From assembly GCA_902772985.1 (NCBI GenBank), contig CACYCP010000022.1, positions 1 to 45,276 on the forward strand: 45,276 nt of DNA, given 5' to 3'. This DNA comes from an uncultured Bacteroidia bacterium. GTDB lineage: Bacteria; Bacteroidota; Bacteroidia; Bacteroidales; UBA932. How positions within the stretch are numbered: position 1 is the stretch's first letter; each line of letters starts with the position of its first letter. The notes below the pieces were generated by a model that worked only from the letters and a program-made list of their open reading frames with translations, was not told where the DNA came from and made no database searches. A program made the translations under genes and the position numbers. Shown here piece after piece: positions 24,827-32,677 of this stretch.

Positions 24827-25285
24827 ATGAGCAAATGCTTTCATATCGCTACGGTGGCGCTTGCGCTGTTTTTCTGTGTGAGTGCCGCAGGACAGTCGTT
24901 TTTCCTTAGCGGTAACAATACCCTGCCGCAGAATACTTCCGGAGAGTATTCCGTATTCTCTTCCATCACGAAATACCTTGCCGCCGGCGATGCCGCATCC
25001 CTTTCCAGCTGGTTTGCCGACAATTTGGAAGTTACGGTCATTTCTTCCTCCCGGAATTGCTCCAAGAAGCAGGCAAGGGAAATCCTGCGCTCATTCTTCG
25101 ATGCCAATACGCCGCGTTCTTTCCAGGTGACGCACAAGGCTTCGGAAGCCAATAAAAAATACCTTATAGGCCTGCTGAATGCGGGAGGGGAACTGTTCCA
25201 GGTGAGCATTTATGCCACCTCATCGGCCGGGGACCCATATAAGATTCAGCAGCTAAGCATTTCCCGCCAGATGGCAGCTTACTAA
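24827..25285 (+). CDS. DUF4783 secreted protein
   Basis: A protein of 152 residues. The first 22 or so residues form a signal peptide (ATVALALFFCVSAAGQ). The mature part looks like DUF4783, a Bacteroidetes family with an NTF2-like fold: SITKYLAAGDAASLSSWFADNLEVTVI, then CSKKQAREILRSFFDANTPRSFQVTHKA and YLIGLLNAGGELFQVSIY. The function of the family is unknown. It is probably periplasmic. The gene precedes the GPH transporter by 12 bases, so the two may be co-transcribed, although they are not obviously related. Confidence 0.8.
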   Translation: MSKCFHIATVALALFFCVSAAGQSFFLSGNNTLPQNTSGEYSVFSSITKYLAAGDAASLSSWFADNLEVTVISSSRNCSKKQAREILRSFFDANTPRSFQVTHKASEANKKYLIGLLNAGGELFQVSIYATSSAGDPYKIQQLSISRQMAAY

Positions 25286-25297
25286 TTCTTAAACTAT

Positions 25298-26725
25298 ATG
25301 GCCAAACTATCCGAGAAAATAGGTTACGGATTCGGCGATTTCGCATCGTCAATGTTCTGGAAAATCTTTTCCTATTTCATCCCCTTCTTCTATGTCAGCA
25401 TCTTCGGCCTGAAGCCCGCGCATGCTGCTTTTTTAATTCTCATCACCAAATTGTACGATGCCGTTTCAGACCCCGTGATGGGTTTGATTGCCGACCGTAC
25501 CGACACTAAATGGGGTAAATATCGGCCATATTTGCTTTGGATAGCAGTTCCATTTGCCATCTGCGGGGTGCTCATGTTCTACACTCCCTCGGTGAGCAGT
25601 TACGGCTTTAAAATATTCTACGCCTACTTCACCTACATCCTTATGATGACGGCCTATACCGCCATCAATGTGCCTTACGGTGCGATGCTGGGCGTAGTTA
25701 CCTCCGATCCTCACGAGAAGTCGGAATTCTCCTCTTACAGGATGTTCTTCGCCTATATCGGAAGTTTCGTTTCCATGGGCATCTTCGCCATTTTCGAGGA
25801 AAGCATCAAGGGTACCCCCCGCATCGTAGACGGCGTTCCCCTTCTTGACGAACTTGGAAATCCGGTCCTTATCCAAACCGTGAAAGAAGCCCAGCCCATG
25901 CAGTTCACCTTCGTGGTCTCCATTGTGGCTGTGCTTTCGCTCATTTTCTTCCTCCTTGCCTTTAAGCTCACGCGTGAGCATGTGAAGATTGAAAGGCGGG
26001 CCGATGGTACCAATTCCGGCGTCCTTGATGACCTGAAGGCCCTGTCCAAGAACGGCCCCTGGTGGCTGCTCACCGCCGCTTCCATCTGCTACCTCATCGT
26101 GGGTTCCCTGCGAGGAGGCGCCGCCGTCTATTATTTCTCTAACATCATGGGCGGCAACGCCCTCTTCGGCTCGGTTATTTTCCTCACCATAGGTGAATTG
26201 GCCCAGCTCTCCGGCGTTCCTCTGGCAGTTCCGCTATCCGACAGGCTCGGCCGCAAGAAAACCGCCATCCTTTCGTTCGCTTGGATCGGCCTGTTCAGCA
26301 TACCCGTGTCCTTCCTGCCCGCATCTTCCTTGGGTTTCTGGGGCCTGCTGGCCTGCCATATCCTGGTTTGTATAGGGATAGGCGTGGTTTCGCCGCTGAT
26401 GTGGGCAATGTTCTCTGACGTGGCCGATTACACCGAGGAAAAGAACGGCGTGGCTTCCACCGGCCTGGTCTTCTCTTCTTCATCCATGGCCCAGAAATTC
26501 GGTAGCGCCCTTGGCAGCGCCCTCGTCGCCGGCATCCTTGGCCTGGCCGGCTATCAGGAAGGCGTGGTGGAGAGCAGCGCCTCCATCGACCTTGCTGTCC
26601 GAGGGATGATGGGTTACCTCCCCGCCGCAGGAGCGGCCATCGGCATCCTTCTCCTTGTGCTCTATCCCCTTAGCACCACCCGCATGGAGGACATTCGCGC
26701 CCGCCTCGCCGCCCGCCGCGGCTAG
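25298..26725 (+). CDS. GPH-family sugar:cation symporter
   Basis: A protein of 475 residues with about 12 hydrophobic segments. The N terminus SEKIGYGFGDFASSMFW and the loop DAVSDPVMGLIADRTDTKWGKYRPY are signatures of glycoside-pentoside-hexuronide carriers such as MelB and XylP, with the Asp residues that bind the coupling cation. It should import a glycoside or sugar with a proton or sodium. Neighbouring genes do not reveal the substrate. The stop is followed 15 bases later by repeat copy B, which may act as its terminator. Confidence 0.88.
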   Translation: MAKLSEKIGYGFGDFASSMFWKIFSYFIPFFYVSIFGLKPAHAAFLILITKLYDAVSDPVMGLIADRTDTKWGKYRPYLLWIAVPFAICGVLMFYTPSVSSYGFKIFYAYFTYILMMTAYTAINVPYGAMLGVVTSDPHEKSEFSSYRMFFAYIGSFVSMGIFAIFEESIKGTPRIVDGVPLLDELGNPVLIQTVKEAQPMQFTFVVSIVAVLSLIFFLLAFKLTREHVKIERRADGTNSGVLDDLKALSKNGPWWLLTAASICYLIVGSLRGGAAVYYFSNIMGGNALFGSVIFLTIGELAQLSGVPLAVPLSDRLGRKKTAILSFAWIGLFSIPVSFLPASSLGFWGLLACHILVCIGIGVVSPLMWAMFSDVADYTEEKNGVASTGLVFSSSSMAQKFGSALGSALVAGILGLAGYQEGVVESSASIDLAVRGMMGYLPAAGAAIGILLLVLYPLSTTRMEDIRARLAARRG

Positions 26726-26740
26726 CGCCCGCCAGGTTTT

Positions 26741-26845
26741 GTGCCACTTAACGCGTTCGCGATCAATTGATTACCGGAATCTCTCGTTCGGATTTTGAAC
26801 GAGAGATTTGCGTAATGGCCTGTGCATTAGCTACTTAGGTGGCAT
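26741..26845 (+). repeat. 105-base nested palindromic repeat, copy B
   Basis: Begins GTGCCACTTAA and ends TTAGGTGGCAT. The core stem TCTCTCGTTC / GAACGAGAGA is at 26780-26806. Flanking arms also pair (ATTACcGgAA with TTtGcGTAAT). The right arm covers the last codons and the stop of the RAYT gene (26831). Confidence 0.9.
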
Positions 26846-27751
26846 TAAATGCAGATACTTCCTGATTTGTTTCGGCCTTGCGCCAGTGCGTCTGTCAAGA
26901 ATATCGAACAAGGCAAGTTTTTTCTCCTCGTTCAGGCAAGGAATACTTCGAACGTTATCAATGAGGCCCTCTGAAAGAAGAATTTTCGTAAACTGGGCAT
27001 AGACGGCATCGCTAAAAGGATCTTTTTCTTCTTTAATATCGTATTCGCCGCCGGTGTTATCGTGGAAAGTTCTTATCATTACGTCATAATTGCCATAGTA
27101 TTTCATGGCCTCATCATAATCGATGACATTCCAGAGGCCGATGACGTAGTCACCGATTTGTTGCATCTGTATTGGCGTAAGCTTTTCAGACCAGCGTCGA
27201 AGATTTGTGTAACGCAGGTAGGTTCCGTCATCGTGTATGCTCCTTATTTCCCGCATGACTGCCCTTACCGCCCTTGGAGAGGAGGACTCGACAAGCGGAG
27301 CCGAAAATGGATGGGCCGATCGTGCATATTGAAGAAAATTCCATCGGTATTGCTCGGCCCGGTCAACGAGTTTTCGTTCTACGGGATTATTATAATTATA
27401 GTTCAGGGTGCTTCTGACACTTTTGTTTCCGCGTTTTACGGCACTTCCGAAGCGGTGTTTAAATATAGACCCTTTTCTATTGCGTGAAACATTCCATTCC
27501 CAGGCGAACAAATGTGTATATTGCTGAACGAAGGCCGATAGGGAAGTCCAGTCCGGCGCGATGACTGTGCAGTGGATGTGATCCACCATTGGACAGAGTG
27601 AGAGAACCGCAATGTTTAAACGACGGGCTACACTGCAGAAAACGGTAAAGAATACCAGAAAGTCTTCTCCTGAATAGAAGACCAAAGCCCCTCCTACAGT
27701 TTGCTGGTACACATGATGCACCTCTCCCGGATATACTTTTCTTGTTTTCAT
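26831..27751 (-). CDS. REP-associated tyrosine transposase (RAYT, Y1/HUH family)
   Basis: A protein of 306 residues. The Y1 transposase fold of the IS200/IS605 type is visible: GEVHHVYQQTVGG near the start, the HUH metal-binding motif in MVDHIHCTVIAP, then KHRFGSAVKRGNKSVRSTLNYNYNNPVERKLVDRAEQYRWN. The Tyr in NYNYNNPVE is the likely nucleophile, as RAYTs have Y-x-x-NPV at this place. A C-terminal extension of about 130 residues ends in a small helix-turn-helix (RTGARPKQIRKYLHL), which should bind DNA. It is longer than minimal IS200 enzymes. The last four codons and the stop are inside repeat B. A hairpin covers the start codon (27751-27780). Confidence 0.88.
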   Translation of the reverse strand: MKTRKVYPGEVHHVYQQTVGGALVFYSGEDFLVFFTVFCSVARRLNIAVLSLCPMVDHIHCTVIAPDWTSLSAFVQQYTHLFAWEWNVSRNRKGSIFKHRFGSAVKRGNKSVRSTLNYNYNNPVERKLVDRAEQYRWNFLQYARSAHPFSAPLVESSSPRAVRAVMREIRSIHDDGTYLRYTNLRRWSEKLTPIQMQQIGDYVIGLWNVIDYDEAMKYYGNYDVMIRTFHDNTGGEYDIKEEKDPFSDAVYAQFTKILLSEGLIDNVRSIPCLNEEKKLALFDILDRRTGARPKQIRKYLHLMPPK

Positions 27752-27780
27752 GACCGCAAGTTACGTTTCTTGTACGGTCA
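27751..27780 (-). promoter_or_regulatory. Hairpin at the RAYT start codon
   Basis: TGACCGCAAG (27751-27760) pairs with CTTG..CGGTCA (27769-27780) across a short loop. On the mRNA it would fold just before and into the ATG and could limit translation of the transposase. Confidence 0.4.
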
Positions 27781-27833
27781 CTATGCGATGCGTTAAAAAA
27801 ATGTATTGTTTTATATTAAAAAAGTGCTGTTTT

Positions 27834-28397
27834 TTATTCCCAGTGCACTAATGAACGATCCAGAGTTATGCTTTTCCTCTCCCCGGACCGCCCTTCAATC
27901 ATATATCGCGGCCCGTCAAGATTGCCCACAAGAGAGGCTACTGCACTGTTTACCCTGGCTATGTTTACATTAAGGTCATTATTGAAAAAATCCATTATCT
28001 TCAGAATACGCTCCTGAATATCCTTCGGATCCGAACTTTTGCTCAAGCGGCGGTAGAAATACAACAACTCGTCTTTATAATCGGCAATGCTTTTCAGGGC
28101 GATGCCCTCGGGGTGTCGCAGGAAAAGGAGCAGTATGGTTTTTGCCATCGGCCTTATTCTCAATTCGTTACCGCCAATAAAAACCTTTAGTGTCCGGGTA
28201 ATGCGTACACTCTTTATCTGGGGCGACAGATTCAGATTCCGTCGCTCGATCTCCTGTATCGCCATCCGGACGAAAGAAAGCAGTTCCTTCGTTTCCAGGT
28301 CTTCAAGTTTGTAAAGATAATCTTGCGCCGGTTCTTCAAGGCCGCTGCTTTGCCTGAATTCGAAATAAAATAGAGCCAGCGTTGCCAAATCCAGCAT
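27834..28397 (-). CDS. Winged-helix-like protein of unknown function in the RAYT unit
   Basis: A protein of 187 residues that I do not recognise. Residues 1-65 are helical and charged. Residues 65-165 look like a winged helix: a strand pair IRITRTLKVFIGGNELRI, helices with AKTILLLFLRHPEGIALKSIADYKDELLYFYRRL, and a recognition-type helix VNIARVNSAVASLVGN, followed by PRYMIEGRSGERKSITL as the wing. This order resembles OmpR-type DNA-binding domains, but no receiver is present. It has its own promoter and lies 82 bases upstream of the RAYT gene in the same direction, so it may regulate it. A role outside the element is equally possible. Confidence 0.7.
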   Translation of the reverse strand: MLDLATLALFYFEFRQSSGLEEPAQDYLYKLEDLETKELLSFVRMAIQEIERRNLNLSPQIKSVRITRTLKVFIGGNELRIRPMAKTILLLFLRHPEGIALKSIADYKDELLYFYRRLSKSSDPKDIQERILKIMDFFNNDLNVNIARVNSAVASLVGNLDGPRYMIEGRSGERKSITLDRSLVHWE

Positions 28398-28416
28398 AAT
28401 CCCTCCGTTTTGGATA

Positions 28417-28449
28417 CAAAGCTAGTGCATTTATTAGAATGGCCGCAAA
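28417..28449 (-). promoter_or_regulatory. Promoter of the RAYT-unit genes
   Basis: On the minus strand TTTG (28446-28449), 21 bases, TAGCTTTG (28417-28424), 20 bases before the ATG of the winged-helix-like gene. It sits directly beside repeat copy C. Confidence 0.6.
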
Positions 28450-28453
28450 GTCG

Positions 28454-28558
28454 GTGCCGCGTAAGTGCCTAATTACCAGCGAATTACCGAAATCTCTCGT
28501 TCGGATTTTGAACGAGAGAAGTGTATAAGTGCCTGAGCACCAGTGGCTTATGTGGCAC
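28454..28558 (+). repeat. 105-base nested palindromic repeat, copy C
   Basis: Begins GTGCCGC and ends GTGGCAC, with the same core stem at 28493-28519. AAGTCG is found directly on both sides (28448-28453 and 28559-28564), which resembles a target-site duplication. Outer arms are more degenerate than in copies A and B. Confidence 0.85.
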
Positions 28559-28565
28559 AAGTCGC

Positions 28566-28599
28566 AAAAAACCCGCAGGCCGATGGGGGCTTGCGGGTT
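28566..28599 (-). terminator. Rho-independent terminator of rpmH
   Basis: On the minus strand AACCCGCA pairs with TGCGGGTT, followed by a T run, 23 bases after the rpmH stop. Confidence 0.8.
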
Positions 28600-28621
28600 A
28601 AACGACTTTGGTTTCAGGAAA

Positions 28622-28774
28622 CTACCAGCGGTCTTCGTCGGACACGGAGAGTTTCTTGCGGGCGTGGCGACGGCGGGCGCTAAGTACGCGGCGGCCGTTG
28701 GCAGAGGCCATTCTTGCGCGGAAGCCGTGCTTGTTGACACGCTTGCGGCGGGAAGGTTGGAACGTTCTTTTCAT
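28622..28774 (-). CDS. rpmH: 50S ribosomal protein L34
   Basis: A protein of 50 residues read from the ATG at 28774 to TAG at 28622. The sequence opens [22 protein letters not shown] and continues with [18 protein letters not shown], which is L34; the family is usually 44-52 residues. It is a structural protein of the large ribosomal subunit. It has its own strong promoter and terminator. In many bacteria rpmH lies beside rnpA; here that neighbour is absent, and the gene stands alone between repeat copy C and rsmG. Confidence 0.97.
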   Translation of the reverse strand: MKRTFQPSRRKRVNKHGFRARMASANGRRVLSARRRHARKKLSVSDEDRW

Positions 28775-28809
28775 GATATATCTTTTTTATATTTTCGCGA
28801 TAAGGACTG

Positions 28810-28840
28810 CAAAGGTAGCAAATCTTGCGTAAATCGCAAA
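28810..28840 (-). promoter_or_regulatory. Promoter of rpmH
   Basis: On the minus strand TTTG (28837-28840), 19 bases, TACCTTTG (28810-28817), 36 bases before the ATG. Confidence 0.7.
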
Positions 28841-28841
28841 A

Positions 28842-29483
28842 TTATTTTTCAATATGAACCAGCAATTTCCCTTCGAACCAGGTTTCGTCAAGCCAGGATG
28901 ACAGTTTCCAGGTGTGAATAGAGCTATTTCTGAGCCGATACCTGGCCATCAGGGCCGATATCTCTTCGTTCAAATCGCCTCCTTTCAGGTATAGTATTCC
29001 CTTGCGGAAGCGGCCTTTGACCCAGGGGTAGAAATCCGGAAGGGCGGCAACGGCGCGCGATACCACAAAGTCGAATTCCTGCCCCAGCGATTCGGCGCGC
29101 GCATTCACCACAGTCACGTTTTCCAGGCCGAGCGAACGGGAAACCGCATCGGCCACAATGGTCTTCTTTCCAACCGAATCGCAAAGGGTGAAGCGGGCCT
29201 GGGGGAAGAGGATTGCCAGAGGAATACCGGGAAAACCGCCTCCGGTACCAAGGTCCAGGATGCTCCCGCCGCCAAATTCCTCTTCCATTGAATTCAGGTA
29301 AAGGTAACGGGCTATGGCAAGCGAATGCAGGACGTGGTGTTCATACAGCGCATCGATATCCTTCCGGGAAATGACATTGATTTTGGCATTCCACTCCCGG
29401 TACAGGCCATCCAGCGCGGCAAAGCGTTCCTCCTGCAACGCAGAAACAGGGAACGAGGCCCTTATGGTTTCAAAGAAGTTCAT
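28842..29483 (-). CDS. rsmG: 16S rRNA m7G527 methyltransferase
   Basis: A protein of 213 residues, the usual RsmG (GidB) length. It methylates N7 of G527 of 16S rRNA using SAM. The N-terminal LYREWNAKINVISRKDIDALYEHHVLHSL is the RsmG signature, and the SAM-binding motif ILDLGTGGGFPGIPLAILFP starts near residue 73. A later VVSRAVAALPDFYPWV is also typical. The start overlaps the stop of the upstream sigma-factor gene by 4 bases, so they share a transcript. Confidence 0.95.
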   Translation of the reverse strand: MNFFETIRASFPVSALQEERFAALDGLYREWNAKINVISRKDIDALYEHHVLHSLAIARYLYLNSMEEEFGGGSILDLGTGGGFPGIPLAILFPQARFTLCDSVGKKTIVADAVSRSLGLENVTVVNARAESLGQEFDFVVSRAVAALPDFYPWVKGRFRKGILYLKGGDLNEEISALMARYRLRNSSIHTWKLSSWLDETWFEGKLLVHIEK

Positions 29484-30025
29484 TCCACTTCCCCCCTGAG
29501 CATCATCTTGGCAAGGTGCTGCTTGCCGCGGCGAATCCTGGTGCGAACAGTATTCAGCTCCAAATCCAGGTCCTGCGCAATCTGTTCATACTCAAGCTCA
29601 TCAATCATATACTTTATCATCACGTCCTTGTACAGGGAGGGCAGTTCGTCAATAAAGCCCATCAGCCTTTGATGAACCTCTTCCTGGATGATGTCTTCTT
29701 CCGGGGTGGTTTCGCTCAGTTCCGATTGCTCCGAGCCTTCTTTTTTCTGGTCTTCGCGCCTTAGGATGTTCAGGTGGTCCAGGGCGGTGCGCGTTGCTAT
29801 TGTCAGCAGCCAGGGCCGGAGGCTGCGCGACGTGTCGAAACTTCCAAGGGCGGCGAAAGCCTTCTGGAAACTCTCGGTTACGACGTCGTCAATATCGGCC
29901 TTCCAGCGGAAATATCCGCCTACACGTCCCCGGACGGCCTTTTCGTATTCCTGGTAAAGCATACGGTAGGCCATCTGGTCGCCGGCAATGGCCCGCTCGA
30001 TGATTTCTTTTTCTTTGCTGTCCAT
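29480..30025 (-). CDS. ECF-type RNA polymerase sigma factor
   Basis: A protein of 181 residues. Region 2 covers about residues 12-95 (AIAGDQMAYRMLYQEYEKAV, then DIDDVVTESFQKAFAAL and LRPWLLTIATRTALDHL). Region 4 covers about 120-175, with LPSLYKDVMIKYMIDELEYEQIAQDLDLELNTVRTRIRRGKQHL as the helix-turn-helix. An acidic linker rich in Glu lies between them. No anti-sigma factor or surface-sensor gene is adjacent, unlike the common Bacteroidetes arrangement. The gene starts 3 bases after polA stops and overlaps rsmG, so it may be expressed together with both. Its regulon cannot be guessed. Confidence 0.92.
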   Translation of the reverse strand: MDSKEKEIIERAIAGDQMAYRMLYQEYEKAVRGRVGGYFRWKADIDDVVTESFQKAFAALGSFDTSRSLRPWLLTIATRTALDHLNILRREDQKKEGSEQSELSETTPEEDIIQEEVHQRLMGFIDELPSLYKDVMIKYMIDELEYEQIAQDLDLELNTVRTRIRRGKQHLAKMMLRGEVE

Positions 30026-30028
30026 AAA

Positions 30029-32677
30029 CTAATGAGCTTCAAGCCAATTGGCTCCGGCCGAACAATCGACGGTGAGGGGCACGGACAATTTGATAACGTT
30101 TTCCATTACATTCTTGACCAGGGCTTTGAGCTGCTCCAGCTCGCAGGGAAGGGCGTCAAACAGGAGCTCGTCGTGGATTTGAAGCACCATCCGGCTCTTC
30201 AGCCCAGCCTCCTGAATCCGGCGGGCAACGCCAATCATCGCTAATTTTATTATATCGGCTGATGTCCCCTGGATGGGGGCATTCACCGCATTTCGTTCGG
30301 CCAGGGCCCTGACGGTGGCATTGGCGGAACGGATGTCCGGAAGGTATCGCCTTCGGCCGAAAAGCGTTTCCACATATCCATTTTCCCTGGCAAAAGCCGC
30401 GCTGTCGTCGATGAAGGAACGGATGGAAGGGAAGGCCTGGAAATATCCGTCGATGAGCTCCTTGGCTGCACTTCGCGACAGGTGGAGCCGTTGTGCCAGG
30501 CCGAAGGAAGAAATGCCGTACATTATGCCGAAGTTGGCGGTTTTCGCCATCCCCCTTTGCTCGCGCGTGACTTCCGACACCGGAATTCCGAAGATTTTGG
30601 CTGCGGTGGCGGCATGTACGTCCTCGCCGCTGCGGAAGGCCTGGATAAGGTGGGCGTCGCAGCTAAGGTGCGCCATGATCCGAAGCTCTATCTGGGAGTA
30701 ATCGGCACTTACAATTATTCCGTCAGGCGTTGCGGGTACGAAGGCCTTGCGAATCTCCTTTCCGCGTTCGGTGCGAACCGGGATGTTCTGCAGGTTCGGA
30801 TTGGAACTGGACAGGCGTCCGGTTGCGGTAAGCGCTTGATTGAAAGTGGTATGGACGCGTCCGTCAACGGGCGACACATAGGAAGGGAAGGGCTCGATAT
30901 AGGTGGAAAGTAGCTTTTTGACAGCCCTGAATTCCAGGATTTCGTCCACTATCGGATGGCGGTCGGCTATCGCTGCAAGGGTGGCTTCATCGGTACTGTA
31001 CTGGCCCTTGCCCTTGCTTTTCTTGGCCTTCGGGTCCAGGGCAAGTTTGTCAAAAAGAAGCTCGCCGACCTGCTTCGGTGAGGAAATGTTCAGCCCTGGT
31101 TCGCCGGCCATTTCGCGTATGCGCAGTTCCCTTTCCTGAAGTTCTGCCCTAAGCCCTTCGGCAAAGGCTTTCAGCTGGGAAAGATCTACCTTCACGCCGT
31201 CCCGTTCCATCCGTGCAAGGACTTTGGCCAGAGGCTCTTCCATACTGTCGTAGAACGATGGCATTTCCTCCCGGAGTCTATCTCCAAGGGGCACCAGCAC
31301 TGCGGCTTCCTTCAAGCGGGAAGGAGCGGTTTCCTCCGGCACATCATCAAAAAGGGAAGCAGTGACCGCAGGGGCATTTTCTTCTTCCAGCGAAACTCCA
31401 AGATAATTCTGCGCAAGGGCCTGCAGTTCGTGGCTGCGTTCAGGATTCAGCACATAATGCATCAGCTGGATGTCGTTCCACCGGCCTTTCAGTTCTATTC
31501 CCGCATTGTGCAGCAGATTTGCCTGCAGTTTCAAGTCCGTCCCATATTTCGCGATTGACTCATCTTCCAGGAGAGCCTTCACTTCGTTTGAAATGCCCTC
31601 GCATACAAGTCCTTCACTGGACAGGAGCACTCTTTTAATCTTTGAAAAGACTCCTTCGGACGCCGGCTCGGTTATGATACCCACTTTGCCGCATTTTCGG
31701 GCCGATGAAAGCACATCCCGCTCCGGCGCTTCCTGCCCGTACACGGAATCGGGCGTTTTGGTGGACGGAGTGACGTTTCCGGGCGTCCCGTGCACGGAAT
31801 CGGCCTTTTTTGTGTACGGGATGTATTTTCTGAGAGAGGCGAATTCGTACAGGTCGAAAAGCCTGGCGATGTCCGGGCTGAAAACCCCGGTGTAGCGCAT
31901 CTGCTCCAGCGAAACCGGCAGTTCGATGTCTGTCTTGATAGTCACAAGGAGCTTTGACAGGCCGATATGCGGCTTCGCCTCGATAAATTGTTCCTTCAGT
32001 TTCGGAGAAAGTTCATCCAGATGCTCGTAGATGTTCTCCAGGCTGCCATATTTTGCTATGAGCTTTGCGGCACCCACCTCGCCCACGCCCTTCACGCCGG
32101 GGACGTTATCGGCCGAATCGCCGCAAATGGCAAGCATGTCAATTACTTGCGGAGGCTCCTTGATTCCCCATTTCTCGCATAGGGCTGCGCTGTCCACAAG
32201 GGTGGCTTCGCTTCCGGATTTGCCGGGCTTCAGTTGGAATGTGTGCGGTCCTACAAGCTGGCCATAGTCCTTGTCCGGAGTGACCATGTACACGTCCAAG
32301 CTTTCTCCGGAAAGCTGTGTTGCGGCTGAACCAAGAACATCATCGGCCTCGAAGCCGGGCATCATCAAAACCGGGATTCCCAAGTCTTGCACCAGTTCGG
32401 TGAGAGGCTCCAGGGCGTCTATCACCAGCTGAGGCGTGGGCGGCCTTGTACCCTTGTATTCCGGATATAACTTGTTTCGGAAACTTCCTCCCGGCGGATC
32501 GAAGGCCACGGCCACATAAGCGGGTTTTTCCCGCTCCAGCATCTCCAGCAGGTATTTGGTGAAGCCGTAGAGGATGGACATGTCCGCCCCCTTGGAATTA
32601 ATCATCGGCCTGCGCAGAAATGCGTAGTACATCTTGAAAACAAGGGCGTGGCCGTCGATGAGGAAGAGTTTTTCCAT
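30029..32677 (-). CDS. polA: DNA polymerase I
   Basis: A protein of 882 residues. The 5'-3' nuclease spans about 1-285 (LFLIDGHALVFKMYYAF, GDSADNVPGVKGVG). A linker at 289-322 is made of two 17-residue imperfect repeats. The middle 3'-5' exonuclease-like region (about 330-470) keeps the YGTDLKLQANLLHNAGIELKG part but not the acidic DxE motif expected at its start, so proofreading is probably lost. The polymerase domain follows with motif A SADYSQIELRIMAHLS, motif B RGMAKTANFGIMYGISSFG and motif C QIHDELLFD. Its ATG overlaps the stop of a small upstream gene (TGATG). Confidence 0.95.
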   Translation of the reverse strand: MEKLFLIDGHALVFKMYYAFLRRPMINSKGADMSILYGFTKYLLEMLEREKPAYVAVAFDPPGGSFRNKLYPEYKGTRPPTPQLVIDALEPLTELVQDLGIPVLMMPGFEADDVLGSAATQLSGESLDVYMVTPDKDYGQLVGPHTFQLKPGKSGSEATLVDSAALCEKWGIKEPPQVIDMLAICGDSADNVPGVKGVGEVGAAKLIAKYGSLENIYEHLDELSPKLKEQFIEAKPHIGLSKLLVTIKTDIELPVSLEQMRYTGVFSPDIARLFDLYEFASLRKYIPYTKKADSVHGTPGNVTPSTKTPDSVYGQEAPERDVLSSARKCGKVGIITEPASEGVFSKIKRVLLSSEGLVCEGISNEVKALLEDESIAKYGTDLKLQANLLHNAGIELKGRWNDIQLMHYVLNPERSHELQALAQNYLGVSLEEENAPAVTASLFDDVPEETAPSRLKEAAVLVPLGDRLREEMPSFYDSMEEPLAKVLARMERDGVKVDLSQLKAFAEGLRAELQERELRIREMAGEPGLNISSPKQVGELLFDKLALDPKAKKSKGKGQYSTDEATLAAIADRHPIVDEILEFRAVKKLLSTYIEPFPSYVSPVDGRVHTTFNQALTATGRLSSSNPNLQNIPVRTERGKEIRKAFVPATPDGIIVSADYSQIELRIMAHLSCDAHLIQAFRSGEDVHAATAAKIFGIPVSEVTREQRGMAKTANFGIMYGISSFGLAQRLHLSRSAAKELIDGYFQAFPSIRSFIDDSAAFARENGYVETLFGRRRYLPDIRSANATVRALAERNAVNAPIQGTSADIIKLAMIGVARRIQEAGLKSRMVLQIHDELLFDALPCELEQLKALVKNVMENVIKLSVPLTVDCSAGANWLEAH
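31712..31813 (-). repeat. Tandem 17-codon duplication in the polA linker
   Basis: TKKADSVHGTPGNVTPS and TKTPDSVYGQEAPERDV are successive imperfect copies, also clear in DNA (GATTCCGTGCACGGG and GATTCCGTGTACGGG). They form the hinge between the 5' nuclease and the rest of Pol I. Confidence 0.6.

Larger units (their letters stand above)
26741..28558. mobile_element. RAYT unit: two genes between direct copies of the 105-base repeat
   Basis: Copy C (28454-28558), a winged-helix-like gene (27834-28397), the RAYT transposase gene (26831-27751) and copy B (26741-26845) form one block of about 1.8 kb. Both repeats have the same orientation and both genes read on the minus strand from one promoter next to copy C. 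RAYTs are single-strand HUH transposases thought to spread REP palindromes. Whether the whole block moves is inference. Confidence 0.7.

Noticed and set aside
20678..28558. The three 105-base repeats as plain rho-independent terminators
   Set aside because: The core stems lack following T runs, the length is identical in all copies and outer arms also pair, so a repeat family explains them better. They may still end transcripts.
20678..28558. CRISPR array
   Set aside because: Only three copies, kilobases apart, without regular spacers; no cas genes.
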